A DNA stretch of 18,188 nt, taken from positions 1 through 18,188 of the forward strand of contig JBMFTZ010000017.1 in NCBI GenBank assembly GCA_049966775.1. The letters run 5' to 3'. A program made the position numbers and the translations under genes. The DNA comes from JAKAWW01 sp049966775. Lineage in GTDB: Archaea; Micrarchaeota; Micrarchaeia; Micrarchaeales; Micrarchaeaceae. The notes under the pieces were generated by a model. It saw only the letters and a list, made by a program, of their open reading frames with translations, was not told the DNA's origin and searched no databases. This document shows positions 1 to 6,715 of this stretch, in pieces. How positions within the stretch are numbered: the stretch's first letter is position 1; every line of letters starts with the position of its first letter.

Positions 1-53
1 ACCCGCGGCCTTCCGCTTGCGAAGCGGACGCTCTACTGCTGAGCCACGAGCCC
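1..53 (-). tRNA. tRNA-Ala (anticodon CGC), partial: 3' end lies outside the window
   Basis: On the minus strand, reading from 53 to 1, the sequence folds as the first 54 standard positions of a tRNA. The 5' acceptor strand is GGGCTCG, followed by T8 and G9. The D-stem is GCTC/GAGC and position 26 is G. The anticodon stem is TCCGC/GCGGA with loop TTCGCAA, giving anticodon CGC, which reads the Ala codon GCG. A five-base variable loop and the 5' strand of the T-stem (GCGGG) follow, then T54 at the window edge. No intron interrupts the visible part. Whether CCA is encoded, and whether the G3:U70 identity pair exists, cannot be seen. Confidence 0.9.
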
Positions 54-75
54 AAAACGCAATATGATATATGCT

Positions 76-93
76 GATAGATATAATAAATTT
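76..93 (+). promoter_or_regulatory. Probable TATA promoter of the CCA-adding enzyme gene
   Basis: An AT-rich element (ATATAATAAAT at 81-91) lies about 45-50 bases before the ATG at 134. An archaeal start site about 26 bases downstream of its centre would fall near 112. That makes an ATG at 71 too early and supports the start at 134. The same 80-base gap must also hold the promoter of the divergent tRNA-Ala. Confidence 0.4.
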
Positions 94-133
94 GCAGTCT
101 ATTAGTAATTGTGGTCACGTGCAGAACAGTGAC

Positions 134-1513
134 ATGCTGAAAAAGAGACTCGATTCCCTGAGAAGCGAGGTATTGAGGATAGTAAAGCCTTCTGCTGCAG
201 AAATAAAAAATTTTACGGCATTGGCAGATCAGGTAATGGCCAGAATACGCGAAGCCGCACCAAGAAATGTGGGCATAATACTCGCAGGTTCGGTGGCGAG
301 AGGCACGCAAGTGCGCGGAAGCTCTGATATAGACATATTTCTCCTTTTCCCAAAAACGCTTGAAGAGCGCAGGATGGAGTTTAAAGGGGTAAACATAGCA
401 AAAAGTATTGTGCGGAAAGGAGCCGGAGAACATATGGTGATCAAATATGCGGAACACCCGTATGTGCAGCTCGTGTTCGACGACCTAGGCATAAACGTTG
501 ACATTGTACCGGCATACAAGATAAGCAAGGCGAGCGAAAAGGGCAGTGCCGTAGACAGAACGCAGCTGCATAATGCGTTTGTCAATAACAACCTATCAGA
601 ATACCAGAAGGATGACGTGCGCGTGCTTAAGACATTCCTGAAGGAACACAACATTTATGGCGCTGAAGCTAAGGTTGGGGGCTTTTCGGGTTACCTCTGT
701 GAGCTTCTCATCTACCATTATGGCACTTTCTATGAGTTTATAAGCAGAATGTCAAACCTAAGCCTACCTACCGTTATAATACCAAGGGAAAGAGTAAGCC
801 TTGATCTAGGGAGCAGTGCAGAATACGCAAAAAAATTTAACTCCAGGTTTATTGTTATAGATCCAACGGACAAAGAGAGGAATGTGGCGGCCAATGTTTC
901 GGTCGAATCACTGTCAAGGTTGGTGTTGGCCGCAAGGCGGCTCGCTACGGATCCGTCTCACAAAAATTTCTTTGCTGCACGATACTCGGAAATTGACACA
1001 AGCGCTAAGCTTTCTAAAATAGCAAAGTTTCTAGAAGCAGACATGTACGTGCTTGAGCTTGCTACAAAGGATATCGCAGAGGATATTATATGGCAGCAGA
1101 CAAGCAGGCTTAGACAGAGGATAGAGCAGCTGCTTTCAAAAAGCCACTTCGATCCCATTTTCTCTTTGCAGGGTATTTCAGACAGTGAAGCACTGATCGC
1201 TTTTTTTATTAACAGGATAAGCATGGGTGCGGCACAACATGAGGGGCCTAGCGTGTTTATGGGCAGTGCTTCGGAAAGGTTTGCAAGAGCTCATCACAAG
1301 GATCTGCTTTTCATAAAAGAGGACAGACTCGTGGCCATAACGAAGGCTGATTTCAAAACGCCGCGTGCGCTCATAACTGCATTTATAAAAAATAGCAGAG
1401 AAATATTCCCGAGCTACATATCGAAGAAAGGGGCGCGCCTTTATGTGAACAAGCTTGATGAAGCTCATGCAAAAATTATCTACAGGTCATATATAGAAAA
1501 ATTCAGCTTCTGA
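134..1513 (+). CDS. cca: CCA-adding enzyme (tRNA nucleotidyltransferase, archaeal class I)
   Basis: This enzyme adds or repairs the 3' CCA of tRNAs without a template. From the ATG at 134 it has 459 residues, a normal archaeal length. The class I nucleotidyltransferase signature GSVARGT is at about residues 52-58, followed by SDIDIF with the two metal-binding aspartates at about 65 and 67. The third carboxylate lies in VDIVPAY at about residue 123. The segment ERNVAANVS near the middle is typical of the archaeal family. The frame stays open upstream to an ATG at 71, and a GTG lies at 119, but the TATA-like element at 81-91 and the family N-terminus favour 134. The enzyme is needed here because the tRNA-Cys gene in this window does not encode CCA. 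Confidence 0.93.
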   Translation: MLKKRLDSLRSEVLRIVKPSAAEIKNFTALADQVMARIREAAPRNVGIILAGSVARGTQVRGSSDIDIFLLFPKTLEERRMEFKGVNIAKSIVRKGAGEHMVIKYAEHPYVQLVFDDLGINVDIVPAYKISKASEKGSAVDRTQLHNAFVNNNLSEYQKDDVRVLKTFLKEHNIYGAEAKVGGFSGYLCELLIYHYGTFYEFISRMSNLSLPTVIIPRERVSLDLGSSAEYAKKFNSRFIVIDPTDKERNVAANVSVESLSRLVLAARRLATDPSHKNFFAARYSEIDTSAKLSKIAKFLEADMYVLELATKDIAEDIIWQQTSRLRQRIEQLLSKSHFDPIFSLQGISDSEALIAFFINRISMGAAQHEGPSVFMGSASERFARAHHKDLLFIKEDRLVAITKADFKTPRALITAFIKNSREIFPSYISKKGARLYVNKLDEAHAKIIYRSYIEKFSF

Positions 1514-1553
1514 TGCTGCTAACCGTGCGGGAAGTTCTGCGTTTATGCCCGGC

Positions 1554-2147
1554 TTATATGCCATAGCGCGCACCCTTTGCGAGAGAGGCGAGCGCTGGCA
1601 TGCTGTTTACCTCGTTAAATACGGGGCGCTGTGCTTTCAATCCCCTGCTGCGTTTTTCTACATATAAAATAATTTCCGCCTTCTGTCTCTTGCTGCTCGA
1701 CTCTATCTCGTATAGTTCCTTACTAATCTTGCGCTCCTTGGACTTATTTCCGCAATAGTCAAGCGCTTCGGCTATCACGTTTTCCCTTATCTTATGCTGG
1801 TTATAGCCGCGCTTTTCCAGCCTGCGCGCCAGCTTTACAGGGTCATATCTCAGCACCACAACGATGTCAAGCTTTAATGAGAGCTCGGGCAGCAGATGTC
1901 CCACAATCAGGAGCGTTTGCCGGCTTCGCCTTTTTTCTGCTCTTACTGCTTTGCCGAGCGCGCCTAGCTTCACCACAACCGAGCCGCTGCTATCTATGCG
2001 CGAGTAGAGCCCGCCGCTTTTTACTAGGTCGTTAAGCTCTACAATCCTAGCATTTACGCGTTTTGCAATCTCCTTGGAAAAATAGCTTTTCCCCACGCCT
2101 GGCGAACCGGTAATTCCTATCAGAAGCCTTACTATATTATCATCCAC
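1554..2147 (-). CDS. AK6/Fap7-type adenylate kinase-like ATPase
   Basis: The protein (197 residues) starts with a P-loop, ITGSPGVGKS at residues 12-21, close to the AK6/Fap7 form (ITGTPGVGKT). It continues with the archaeal AK6 motif GHLLPE and the family hallmark RLEKRGYNQHKIRENV followed by AEALD. In eukaryotes Fap7 acts late in small-subunit assembly with uS11, and archaeal homologues are thought to do the same; it also has adenylate kinase or ATPase activity. The start is a GTG at 2147 that overlaps the last eight bases of the upstream gene, so the two are probably translationally coupled. The C-terminal 40 residues are basic and less conserved. It converges on the CCA-adding enzyme gene with a 40-base gap. 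Confidence 0.85.
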   Translation of the reverse strand: MDDNIVRLLIGITGSPGVGKSYFSKEIAKRVNARIVELNDLVKSGGLYSRIDSSGSVVVKLGALGKAVRAEKRRSRQTLLIVGHLLPELSLKLDIVVVLRYDPVKLARRLEKRGYNQHKIRENVIAEALDYCGNKSKERKISKELYEIESSSKRQKAEIILYVEKRSRGLKAQRPVFNEVNSMPALASLAKGARYGI

Positions 2148-2736
2148 TTATGAATTCGATAGCGGCATTGAGCAGCGCATCAAGCTCTTGCTTGCTGTTG
2201 TCAAGGAGCATTACATTGCTTGGGGGCAGGTACACGCTCAATGTATAGTTCTTATGGCCGCTGAAATACCATTCCCCCAGTTTATAGCTGTTGTACTCGC
2301 TTGTGAAATCCGCGATTATCATTGACGAAGCAGCTAGCTTTTCCACAAGCCCCATGACGGAATCGTCGCTTGAATCGACATATATGCGCTCTTCGCTGGC
2401 TGCGCCCTTATCTATAGATACGGGCTTTATCAGCGGCACACTGCTCTGCTTGGCTATTACAGATACCCTCTGTGAGATTTTCTGAGTTATTGAATCGGCC
2501 CTTTCAAGCATGTCGCTGAAATTCTTCTCTCTAAGGAGCGCCTGCTGCTTCTGCGATTCTATGTAGGAATCGACATCATCCTTTATGTTGCCTATTTTGA
2601 TAGCAAGGTTCTCTTCGCCCGCAAAACCCCTAGGATTTGCCAGAAGCTCTGAAAGCGCCATGCCGTACTTCTTCTTTATATCCGGGTCAATGTCGCTTAT
2701 CATTGCACCGGTATAATCACTCCAAAGTTCAGCCAT
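2140..2736 (-). CDS. Hypothetical protein with a central helical region, coupled to the AK6 gene
   Basis: I do not recognise this 198-residue protein. It is soluble, acidic at the N-terminus, with no signal peptide or membrane segment. Residues about 55-95 are rich in K, Q, E and R and probably form a helix or coiled coil. The C-terminal 70 residues look alpha/beta, with hydrophobic strands around MIIADFTSEY and YTLSVYLPPSNVMLLD. The ATG at 2736 follows a GTGGT Shine-Dalgarno-like sequence. Its stop codon lies inside the start region of the AK6/Fap7 gene, so the two are very likely one operon and may act together, perhaps in ribosome assembly. That role is inference from position only. Confidence 0.75.
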   Translation of the reverse strand: MAELWSDYTGAMISDIDPDIKKKYGMALSELLANPRGFAGEENLAIKIGNIKDDVDSYIESQKQQALLREKNFSDMLERADSITQKISQRVSVIAKQSSVPLIKPVSIDKGAASEERIYVDSSDDSVMGLVEKLAASSMIIADFTSEYNSYKLGEWYFSGHKNYTLSVYLPPSNVMLLDNSKQELDALLNAAIEFISG

Positions 2737-2765
2737 AAGACCACTACTTATATTAAGGTATGATT

Positions 2766-2780
2766 AAGTATAAAATTATA
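2766..2780 (+). promoter_or_regulatory. Probable TATA element for DUF357-trm1
   Basis: The gap 2737-2862 separates divergent genes. On the plus strand AGTATAAAATTATATG (about 2766-2780) is a good archaeal TATA region. A start site near 2795-2800 would give a leader of about 65 bases before the GTG at 2863, containing a GAGGGTG ribosome-binding sequence. The minus-strand gene at 2736 has its own AT-rich stretch (TTAATATAAG) in the same gap. Confidence 0.4.
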
Positions 2781-2862
2781 TGTTGCGCCGCTATTCATGC
2801 AAGTGAAAATAAAATTGATGGGAATTGCAAGTACAAAAGCGTCGCACATGAGGGTGTATTAG

Positions 2863-3126
2863 GTGCCGGAAGACGAAGAGCACACAAGGGAGCGAATCTT
2901 AAAGGACATAAGGCTATTTTACGAGAGCTACGACAGGTCAGCGATTGAGCACGCATGCAAAAGCGTCAAGCATGTGATGGACCTTTCTGAAATGTACGCA
3001 AAGGACGCCGAAAGCTACCTGAAAAAAGGGGATCTGTATACCGCTTTTTCATGCATAAGCTATGCGCACGGGCTGCTGGATGCGTTAAAGGAGATCAACG
3101 GTGCTGGAATTGGAAAGGAGGTATGA
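2863..3126 (+). CDS. DUF357 family protein
   Basis: The protein is an 87-residue, mostly helical, acidic polypeptide. The segment YAKDAESYLKKGD followed by AFSCISYAHGLLDA matches the archaeal DUF357 signature (AxxYLEKGDxxxAFxxxxYAHGxLDA). The function of the family is unknown. The start is a GTG at 2863; an in-frame TAG directly precedes it, so no earlier start is possible. A GAGGGTG sequence lies just upstream. It overlaps the start of trm1 by 26 bases, and the trm1 ribosome-binding site lies inside its coding sequence, so the two genes should be co-transcribed. A link to tRNA biology is suggested only by that pairing. Confidence 0.85.
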   Translation: MPEDEEHTRERILKDIRLFYESYDRSAIEHACKSVKHVMDLSEMYAKDAESYLKKGDLYTAFSCISYAHGLLDALKEINGAGIGKEV

Positions 3127-4204
3127 GGAGAGCAGGGCAACAATTATAGACGATGGAGACGCATTCCTCAATAGCGAAGCAAGGTTCTCACGGGACATAA
3201 GCATTGCACTTGCAAAAAGCATTGCAAGCAGTTCAACAAAGATACTCGATCCCACTGCTGCAACGGGCATACGAGGCATACGATACGCGCTTGAGACAGA
3301 TTCAAAGAGTGTTACCTTTTTGGAGATAAACCGTGTGGCTTACGCTGCGTTGAAGAGGAACATTGCGCTTAACAAGCTCAAGGCAACAGCGCTTAACAAA
3401 AGCCTGCAGGAGTTTGCGAACACCACTGATGAGAGATTTGATATTATAGATCTAGATCCGTTCGGCTCGCCTGCACCGTACATATATGACATCATGAAAA
3501 TATCTAAGGAGGGGACATATATGATGGCTACAGCAACAGATACCGCGGTGCTGTGCGGCGCCCATGCAGGCGCATGCATGCGCATATACGATTCGGTACC
3601 GATACATAGCGAGATATGCCATGAGGTCGGGCTAAGGATTCTTATAGGATATATAGCAAGGACAGCGGCACAGTTCAACTATGGAGTTGAATCAGTGCTG
3701 GCGTTCTCACACAGACATTACATGCGCGTGATGCTAAGGTTTGCACATGGATCAAGCAGCGCGAAAAACTCTATCTCAATGCTTGGCTACATCTACCAGT
3801 GCGGCAGCTGCGGCTACATCGGGCACAGCAGAGGCGCATTTCCCTCATTGCTCACGTGCCCGCAGTGCGGCAAACGGCTCAACATTGGCGGCCGGTTGTG
3901 GCTTGGGAACATCTACGACAAGGGTATAATAAGTACAGTAATTAGAAACTTAGAAGAGGGCAGCGAGGGAATGAAGCTCATCAGAGAAATAAGCGGCGAA
4001 CTCGATACACCTGCATTCTTCTCAATACCAAAGATGACAAAGCTAATGGGTATAGGTGCGATCAGCCCCGCAAAAGCCAGTGAATGCCTGAGACAACAAG
4101 GATTTAAAACAACTCCCACGCACATGCAGCGCGACTCTTTAAAGACCGATGCCAGCATACAGGATGTGAAGCGGTGCCTTGCGGGTTTGAACAGCAATAA
4201 ATAA
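3101..4204 (+). CDS. trm1: tRNA (guanine(26)-N2)-dimethyltransferase Trm1
   Basis: Trm1 uses SAM to methylate the N2 of G26 in tRNA. The 367-residue protein has the SAM motif DPTAATGIRGIRYA at residues 50-63, an acidic residue after strand 2 (FLEIN, E75) and the catalytic motif DPFGSP at 119-124. The family block TDTAVLCGAH is at 147-155. A C-terminal zinc ribbon has CxxC pairs at 234/237 and 253/256. The GTG start at 3101 is preceded by AAAGGAG at a 7-base spacing, inside the DUF357 gene. Both tRNA genes in this window have G at position 26, so both are possible substrates. Confidence 0.95.
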   Translation: MLELERRYEESRATIIDDGDAFLNSEARFSRDISIALAKSIASSSTKILDPTAATGIRGIRYALETDSKSVTFLEINRVAYAALKRNIALNKLKATALNKSLQEFANTTDERFDIIDLDPFGSPAPYIYDIMKISKEGTYMMATATDTAVLCGAHAGACMRIYDSVPIHSEICHEVGLRILIGYIARTAAQFNYGVESVLAFSHRHYMRVMLRFAHGSSSAKNSISMLGYIYQCGSCGYIGHSRGAFPSLLTCPQCGKRLNIGGRLWLGNIYDKGIISTVIRNLEEGSEGMKLIREISGELDTPAFFSIPKMTKLMGIGAISPAKASECLRQQGFKTTPTHMQRDSLKTDASIQDVKRCLAGLNSNK

Positions 4205-4242
4205 AAATGTTGCTATACGCCAAGGCCTACAATTGACGCCTA

Positions 4243-4284
4243 AAAGCTGCAGTTCCGCTTTTCTGCCATACGACATGCAGCTTT
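4243..4284. repeat. 9-bp perfect inverted repeat in the trm1 - zinc-protein gap
   Basis: AAAGCTGCA at 4243-4251 is the exact reverse complement of TGCAGCTTT at 4276-4284, with a 24-base spacer. It lies between the trm1 stop (4204) and a TATA-like stretch (GATATAAATATAAGG, about 4294-4308) that probably drives the next gene. It could be an RNA hairpin at the 3' end of the trm1 transcript or an operator upstream of the promoter. No C/D box was found in it. Confidence 0.5.
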
Positions 4285-4293
4285 GCGGCTGAA

Positions 4294-4308
4294 AGATATA
4301 AATATAAG
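4294..4308 (+). promoter_or_regulatory. Probable TATA promoter of the four-CxxC protein gene
   Basis: GATATAAATATAAGG is a strong archaeal TATA-like element about 50 bases before the ATG at 4354. A predicted start near 4327 gives a leader of roughly 25-30 bases that contains a GGGTGGG ribosome-binding sequence. Confidence 0.45.
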
Positions 4309-4353
4309 GAAATTCATAAAGGTATGTGAGGGTTTTACCTGGGTGGGTTTGAA

Positions 4354-4740
4354 ATGGGGTATATAAAAGACGAGGCTGAATTCTGTCCGAGATGCGGCAA
4401 CAGGATTTATAACTTCTCAAAGAAAAGAGCGGCAGCTGACGGCATAGAATACTGCATAAAATGCGCAGAGGAGGTGGACAGGGACTATCTCGAAGCATAC
4501 ACGTGCTCGATGTGCAAGAGGCTGATGAGCAGGTCGGAAATAAAGTTCGTACTGCCTTCATCAGCATATGGATCCGCCAACATGCCAATACGCAAGAGAC
4601 TGCTCTGCACCACTTGCTACAACAAGTATAATAGCAAACCTTCTCTCAGGGCCACACTGCTTGGCAAAGCCAGCAGGGTGGCGGTCATCGCCCACGCGCG
4701 CGCACGGCAGCAGATAAGCCAAGTCATTTCAAAGAGATAG
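4354..4740 (+). CDS. Hypothetical protein with four CxxC zinc knuckles
   Basis: I do not recognise a named family for this 128-residue protein. It has four CxxC pairs, at residues 11/14, 34/37, 51/54 and 85/88, enough for two zinc-ribbon-like sites. The last 40 residues are strongly basic and end in a helix-like segment rich in Ala, Arg and Lys, which suggests nucleic-acid binding. The ATG at 4354 follows GGGTGGG. The gene lies between trm1 and archease and points the same way, but has its own TATA-like element. A role in RNA or tRNA metabolism would fit the neighbours but is inference. Confidence 0.75.
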   Translation: MGYIKDEAEFCPRCGNRIYNFSKKRAAADGIEYCIKCAEEVDRDYLEAYTCSMCKRLMSRSEIKFVLPSSAYGSANMPIRKRLLCTTCYNKYNSKPSLRATLLGKASRVAVIAHARARQQISQVISKR

Positions 4741-4810
4741 CTAGGTACGCCAGCACCACTAGTTGTGACCGCTTTCAGATCTTAGCGCGAGTTCAGGCGG
4801 CGCTATGCCT

Positions 4811-4824
4811 GTATTTATAATATT
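4811..4824 (+). promoter_or_regulatory. Probable TATA promoter of the archease gene
   Basis: GTATTTATAATATTG lies about 45-50 bases before the archease ATG at 4865. It predicts a start site near 4843 and a leader of about 20 bases carrying the AAGGTGG ribosome-binding site at about 4855-4861. Confidence 0.45.
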
Positions 4825-4864
4825 GCTGCGTATAAGCTACATGTAGATACTGCAAGGTGGCTGC

Positions 4865-5299
4865 ATGCTTAGGTACAGGTTTGTTAACCACACCGCTGAT
4901 ATAGAGTTTATAGCGTATGGGAAAGATCTTAATGAAGTTTTCAGAAACGCACTGCTTGCACTGTTCGATACCATCGCATATAGGAGCAAGCTATATAGTG
5001 CAAAGAGCGAAAGCACCACGATAAGCATAAGCGCAGAAGGCACTGACAAAGAATCGCTCTTGTGGGGCACTCTCCAGAAGGCGCTCTCGGTATGCGATGC
5101 AAGAGGGGTTTTCGCTTATGATGTAAGCACACTGATTATAAGAAACAGAGTGGCGAAACTTCAACTGCGCACAAAGCTAATTGCTAGAGACAAATGCCAA
5201 AAGTGCGCAAAGTTCGACGTAAAAGGGGTATCAAAGTACGATATGATAATAGAGAGGGGCGCCAACGTTTTGAAGGCACAGGTAGTTGTTGATGTATGA
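4865..5299 (+). CDS. Archease (RtcB-type RNA ligase activator)
   Basis: Archease speeds guanylylation and turnover of the tRNA-splicing ligase RtcB. The 144-residue protein opens with FVNHTADIEFIAYGKDLNEVF, the family signature (HTAD..i.AyG..leeaF..A), followed by ALLALFD. It ends with the conserved C-terminal strand KAQVVVDV, carrying an acidic residue expected at the metal site. The length matches the family. The ATG at 4865 has AAGGTGG at a good spacing. Its stop codon lies one base from the 3' end of a convergent tRNA-Cys gene that contains an intron, a likely substrate type for the RtcB-archease pathway. Confidence 0.92.
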   Translation: MLRYRFVNHTADIEFIAYGKDLNEVFRNALLALFDTIAYRSKLYSAKSESTTISISAEGTDKESLLWGTLQKALSVCDARGVFAYDVSTLIIRNRVAKLQLRTKLIARDKCQKCAKFDVKGVSKYDMIIERGANVLKAQVVVDV

Positions 5300-5300
5300 A

Positions 5301-5388
5301 AGCCAGGAGAGGGATTTCCGTGCATACGTATATCGAACCCTCCTGCGCCGCTCTGCAGGCGGCCGCATAGCCAATCTGCCATCCTGGC
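5301..5388 (-). tRNA. tRNA-Cys (anticodon GCA) with a 17-nt intron in the T-loop
   Basis: On the minus strand from 5388, GCCAGGA pairs with TCCTGGC (5308-5302) as a 7-bp acceptor stem. T8 and G9 follow, then D-stem GCA/TGC with a G13-A22 mismatch, and G26. Anticodon stem GCCGC/GCGGC has loop CTGCAGA, so the anticodon is GCA. A four-base variable loop and T-stem GAGGG/CCCTC follow. The discriminator is T73 (5301), the known Cys identity base. CCA is not encoded. The T-loop has 24 bases instead of 7, explained by a 17-nt intron at 5315-5331. The spliced loop would be TTCGATT and the mature tRNA 71 nt plus CCA. Confidence 0.93.
5315..5331 (-). other. tRNA-Cys intron, probable position 59/60, with BHB-like motif
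   Basis: The proposed intron is ATACGTATGCACGGAAA on the minus strand. T54-T55-C56-G57 of the exon can pair with intron bases 12-15 (C, G, G, A) as a 4-bp central helix next to the T-stem. This leaves two 3-base bulges, A58-T59-i1 and i16-i17-T60. Cleavage after the second base of each bulge gives exactly this 17-nt intron. The inner helix is weak (i2-i11 and i4-i9 pairs around an A-C mismatch), so the motif is of the relaxed type. Cuts at 57/58 or 58/59 would also restore a seven-base loop but lack this pairing. Confidence 0.75.
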
Positions 5389-5397
5389 CTGAATTAA

Positions 5398-5426
5398 CTT
5401 TTATTAGAAACTATTTAATATTTTGC
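5398..5426 (-). promoter_or_regulatory. AT-rich promoter region of tRNA-Cys
   Basis: Upstream of the tRNA 5' end (5388) the minus strand carries AATATTAAATAG (5426-5415) and TAATAAAAG (about 5406-5398). Either could serve as TATA element for a start at or a few bases before 5388. The stretch also follows the stop codon of the upstream coiled-coil gene at 5436, so it may contribute to termination there. Confidence 0.35.
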
Positions 5427-5435
5427 CGCTTCCAC

Positions 5436-6644
5436 CTATAGTATAATGGTCACGCGTATGTTATAGTAGCTGTAGAATAACTCCCCTATGGCGTGCGCAA
5501 GCGAGCTAATCTCTGAGCTTAGCTTCTTCCTGTTCTCTTTGATAAGCCTGCTCTCTCTCGCCGCTTCCTCGCTGCTTTCCCGCATCGTGCCGAGCTCCGC
5601 GAGCCTAATCTTATAGGCACCAAGCTCGCTCAGAAGCTGCGACTTCTGTTCTTCAAGCTTGGAAGCTTCAAGCACCAAAGCGTGCATGTTAGAGTTCAGC
5701 ACAGCGGCAATGCGGCCCTTTGCAAGTTCGCTCTCCTTCTCATCGGCTTCGACGCTGCTTATATTTTCAAGCATCTCCTTGAGCATTGCCGAGAAACGTG
5801 CATATGCGTCGGCATCTTTGAGCATGCTCATCGGATTTTCTATTACGTCAACAAGCTTGAGCCTTTTCTTGGACTCGTGATCGTATTTGCGTGCCGCCCT
5901 TTCTATTGGCTTCAGCATCGCGTTTATGCTTGCCGTGATCGGATGGATTTTTATATCAATGCCGTTTATCTCACTTGAAAGCTGGCGCATCATCTCCTCT
6001 GTATTTTTAATATCTGCTTCGCTGGCGACGTTTTTACTGGCGCGTTGCGGCGCTTCTATGTTACTTTCGATACCGAGTTCGCGCTGCATCGAGTTAAGCT
6101 TCTCTATCGCTTCCACTAATGTTTCGTAATTAGAAAAATCGGGCGTGCCGCTGTCTATGTCAAGCTTGAGCATGCTGATGCCGTTCTCGAGCTCCTTGAA
6201 CGACCGCTTTATACCGTTGAAATAGTTGCCGTAGCCCATGAAGACGTTCCTGAATGCTGCGTTGGTCTTTAGCGCGTGCTCTATGAAATCGCCTAATATA
6301 CTCCTCTTTAAAAGTATTGTCTCGTATTCCGTGTCCGCCTGGGCAACTGCTATCCTGTCTTTCAGAGAGCCTATCGCACTTAGCAGGGCCTTCACATAGC
6401 GCGCCTTCTGTTCCTTCAGCCACGCGGCATTGGACATGCCAACAAACTCTATATCTGGATCTGCTTCCACGCTTCCCAAGTAGGCGCACGCCCTTTCGAA
6501 TTCCCCAAGCGCGCTTTCAACAGCGGCGAGGTGCCTGCCGCACCTGCCGGTTACTTTCTCTACTTTCTTGCTGAACATGCTTCTGGCGCGCGCGCGTAAC
6601 TCATCGACCTTGAGCTCTTCGTGCTGTGGCTTACCAAAAAACAT
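5436..6644 (-). CDS. Hypothetical coiled-coil protein
   Basis: I do not recognise this 402-residue protein. It is dominated by charged helical sequence with heptad-like spacing, notably at about 75-110, 145-190, 205-230 and 300-390, and should form long coiled coils. There is no signal peptide, no membrane span and no nucleotide-binding motif. The C-terminus after the coil is short and hydrophobic (YYNIRVTIIL). The ATG at 6644 gives an N-terminus MFFGKPQHEELKVDELRARA. It follows tyrS on the same strand after a 71-base gap. A structural or scaffolding role is plausible from shape alone; no function is assigned. Confidence 0.8.
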   Translation of the reverse strand: MFFGKPQHEELKVDELRARARSMFSKKVEKVTGRCGRHLAAVESALGEFERACAYLGSVEADPDIEFVGMSNAAWLKEQKARYVKALLSAIGSLKDRIAVAQADTEYETILLKRSILGDFIEHALKTNAAFRNVFMGYGNYFNGIKRSFKELENGISMLKLDIDSGTPDFSNYETLVEAIEKLNSMQRELGIESNIEAPQRASKNVASEADIKNTEEMMRQLSSEINGIDIKIHPITASINAMLKPIERAARKYDHESKKRLKLVDVIENPMSMLKDADAYARFSAMLKEMLENISSVEADEKESELAKGRIAAVLNSNMHALVLEASKLEEQKSQLLSELGAYKIRLAELGTMRESSEEAARESRLIKENRKKLSSEISSLAHAIGELFYSYYNIRVTIIL

Positions 6645-6715
6645 TCACACACTTTTTGATTGTAAATTTTGCGCAGGATATGCAACCGGTGATGGCACTC
6701 CGTGTTGTAGGGCCC

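Noticed and set aside
71..133. N-terminal extension of the CCA-adding enzyme from the ATG at 71
   Set aside because: The extension lies over the TATA-like element at 81-91 and is unlike the family N-terminus.
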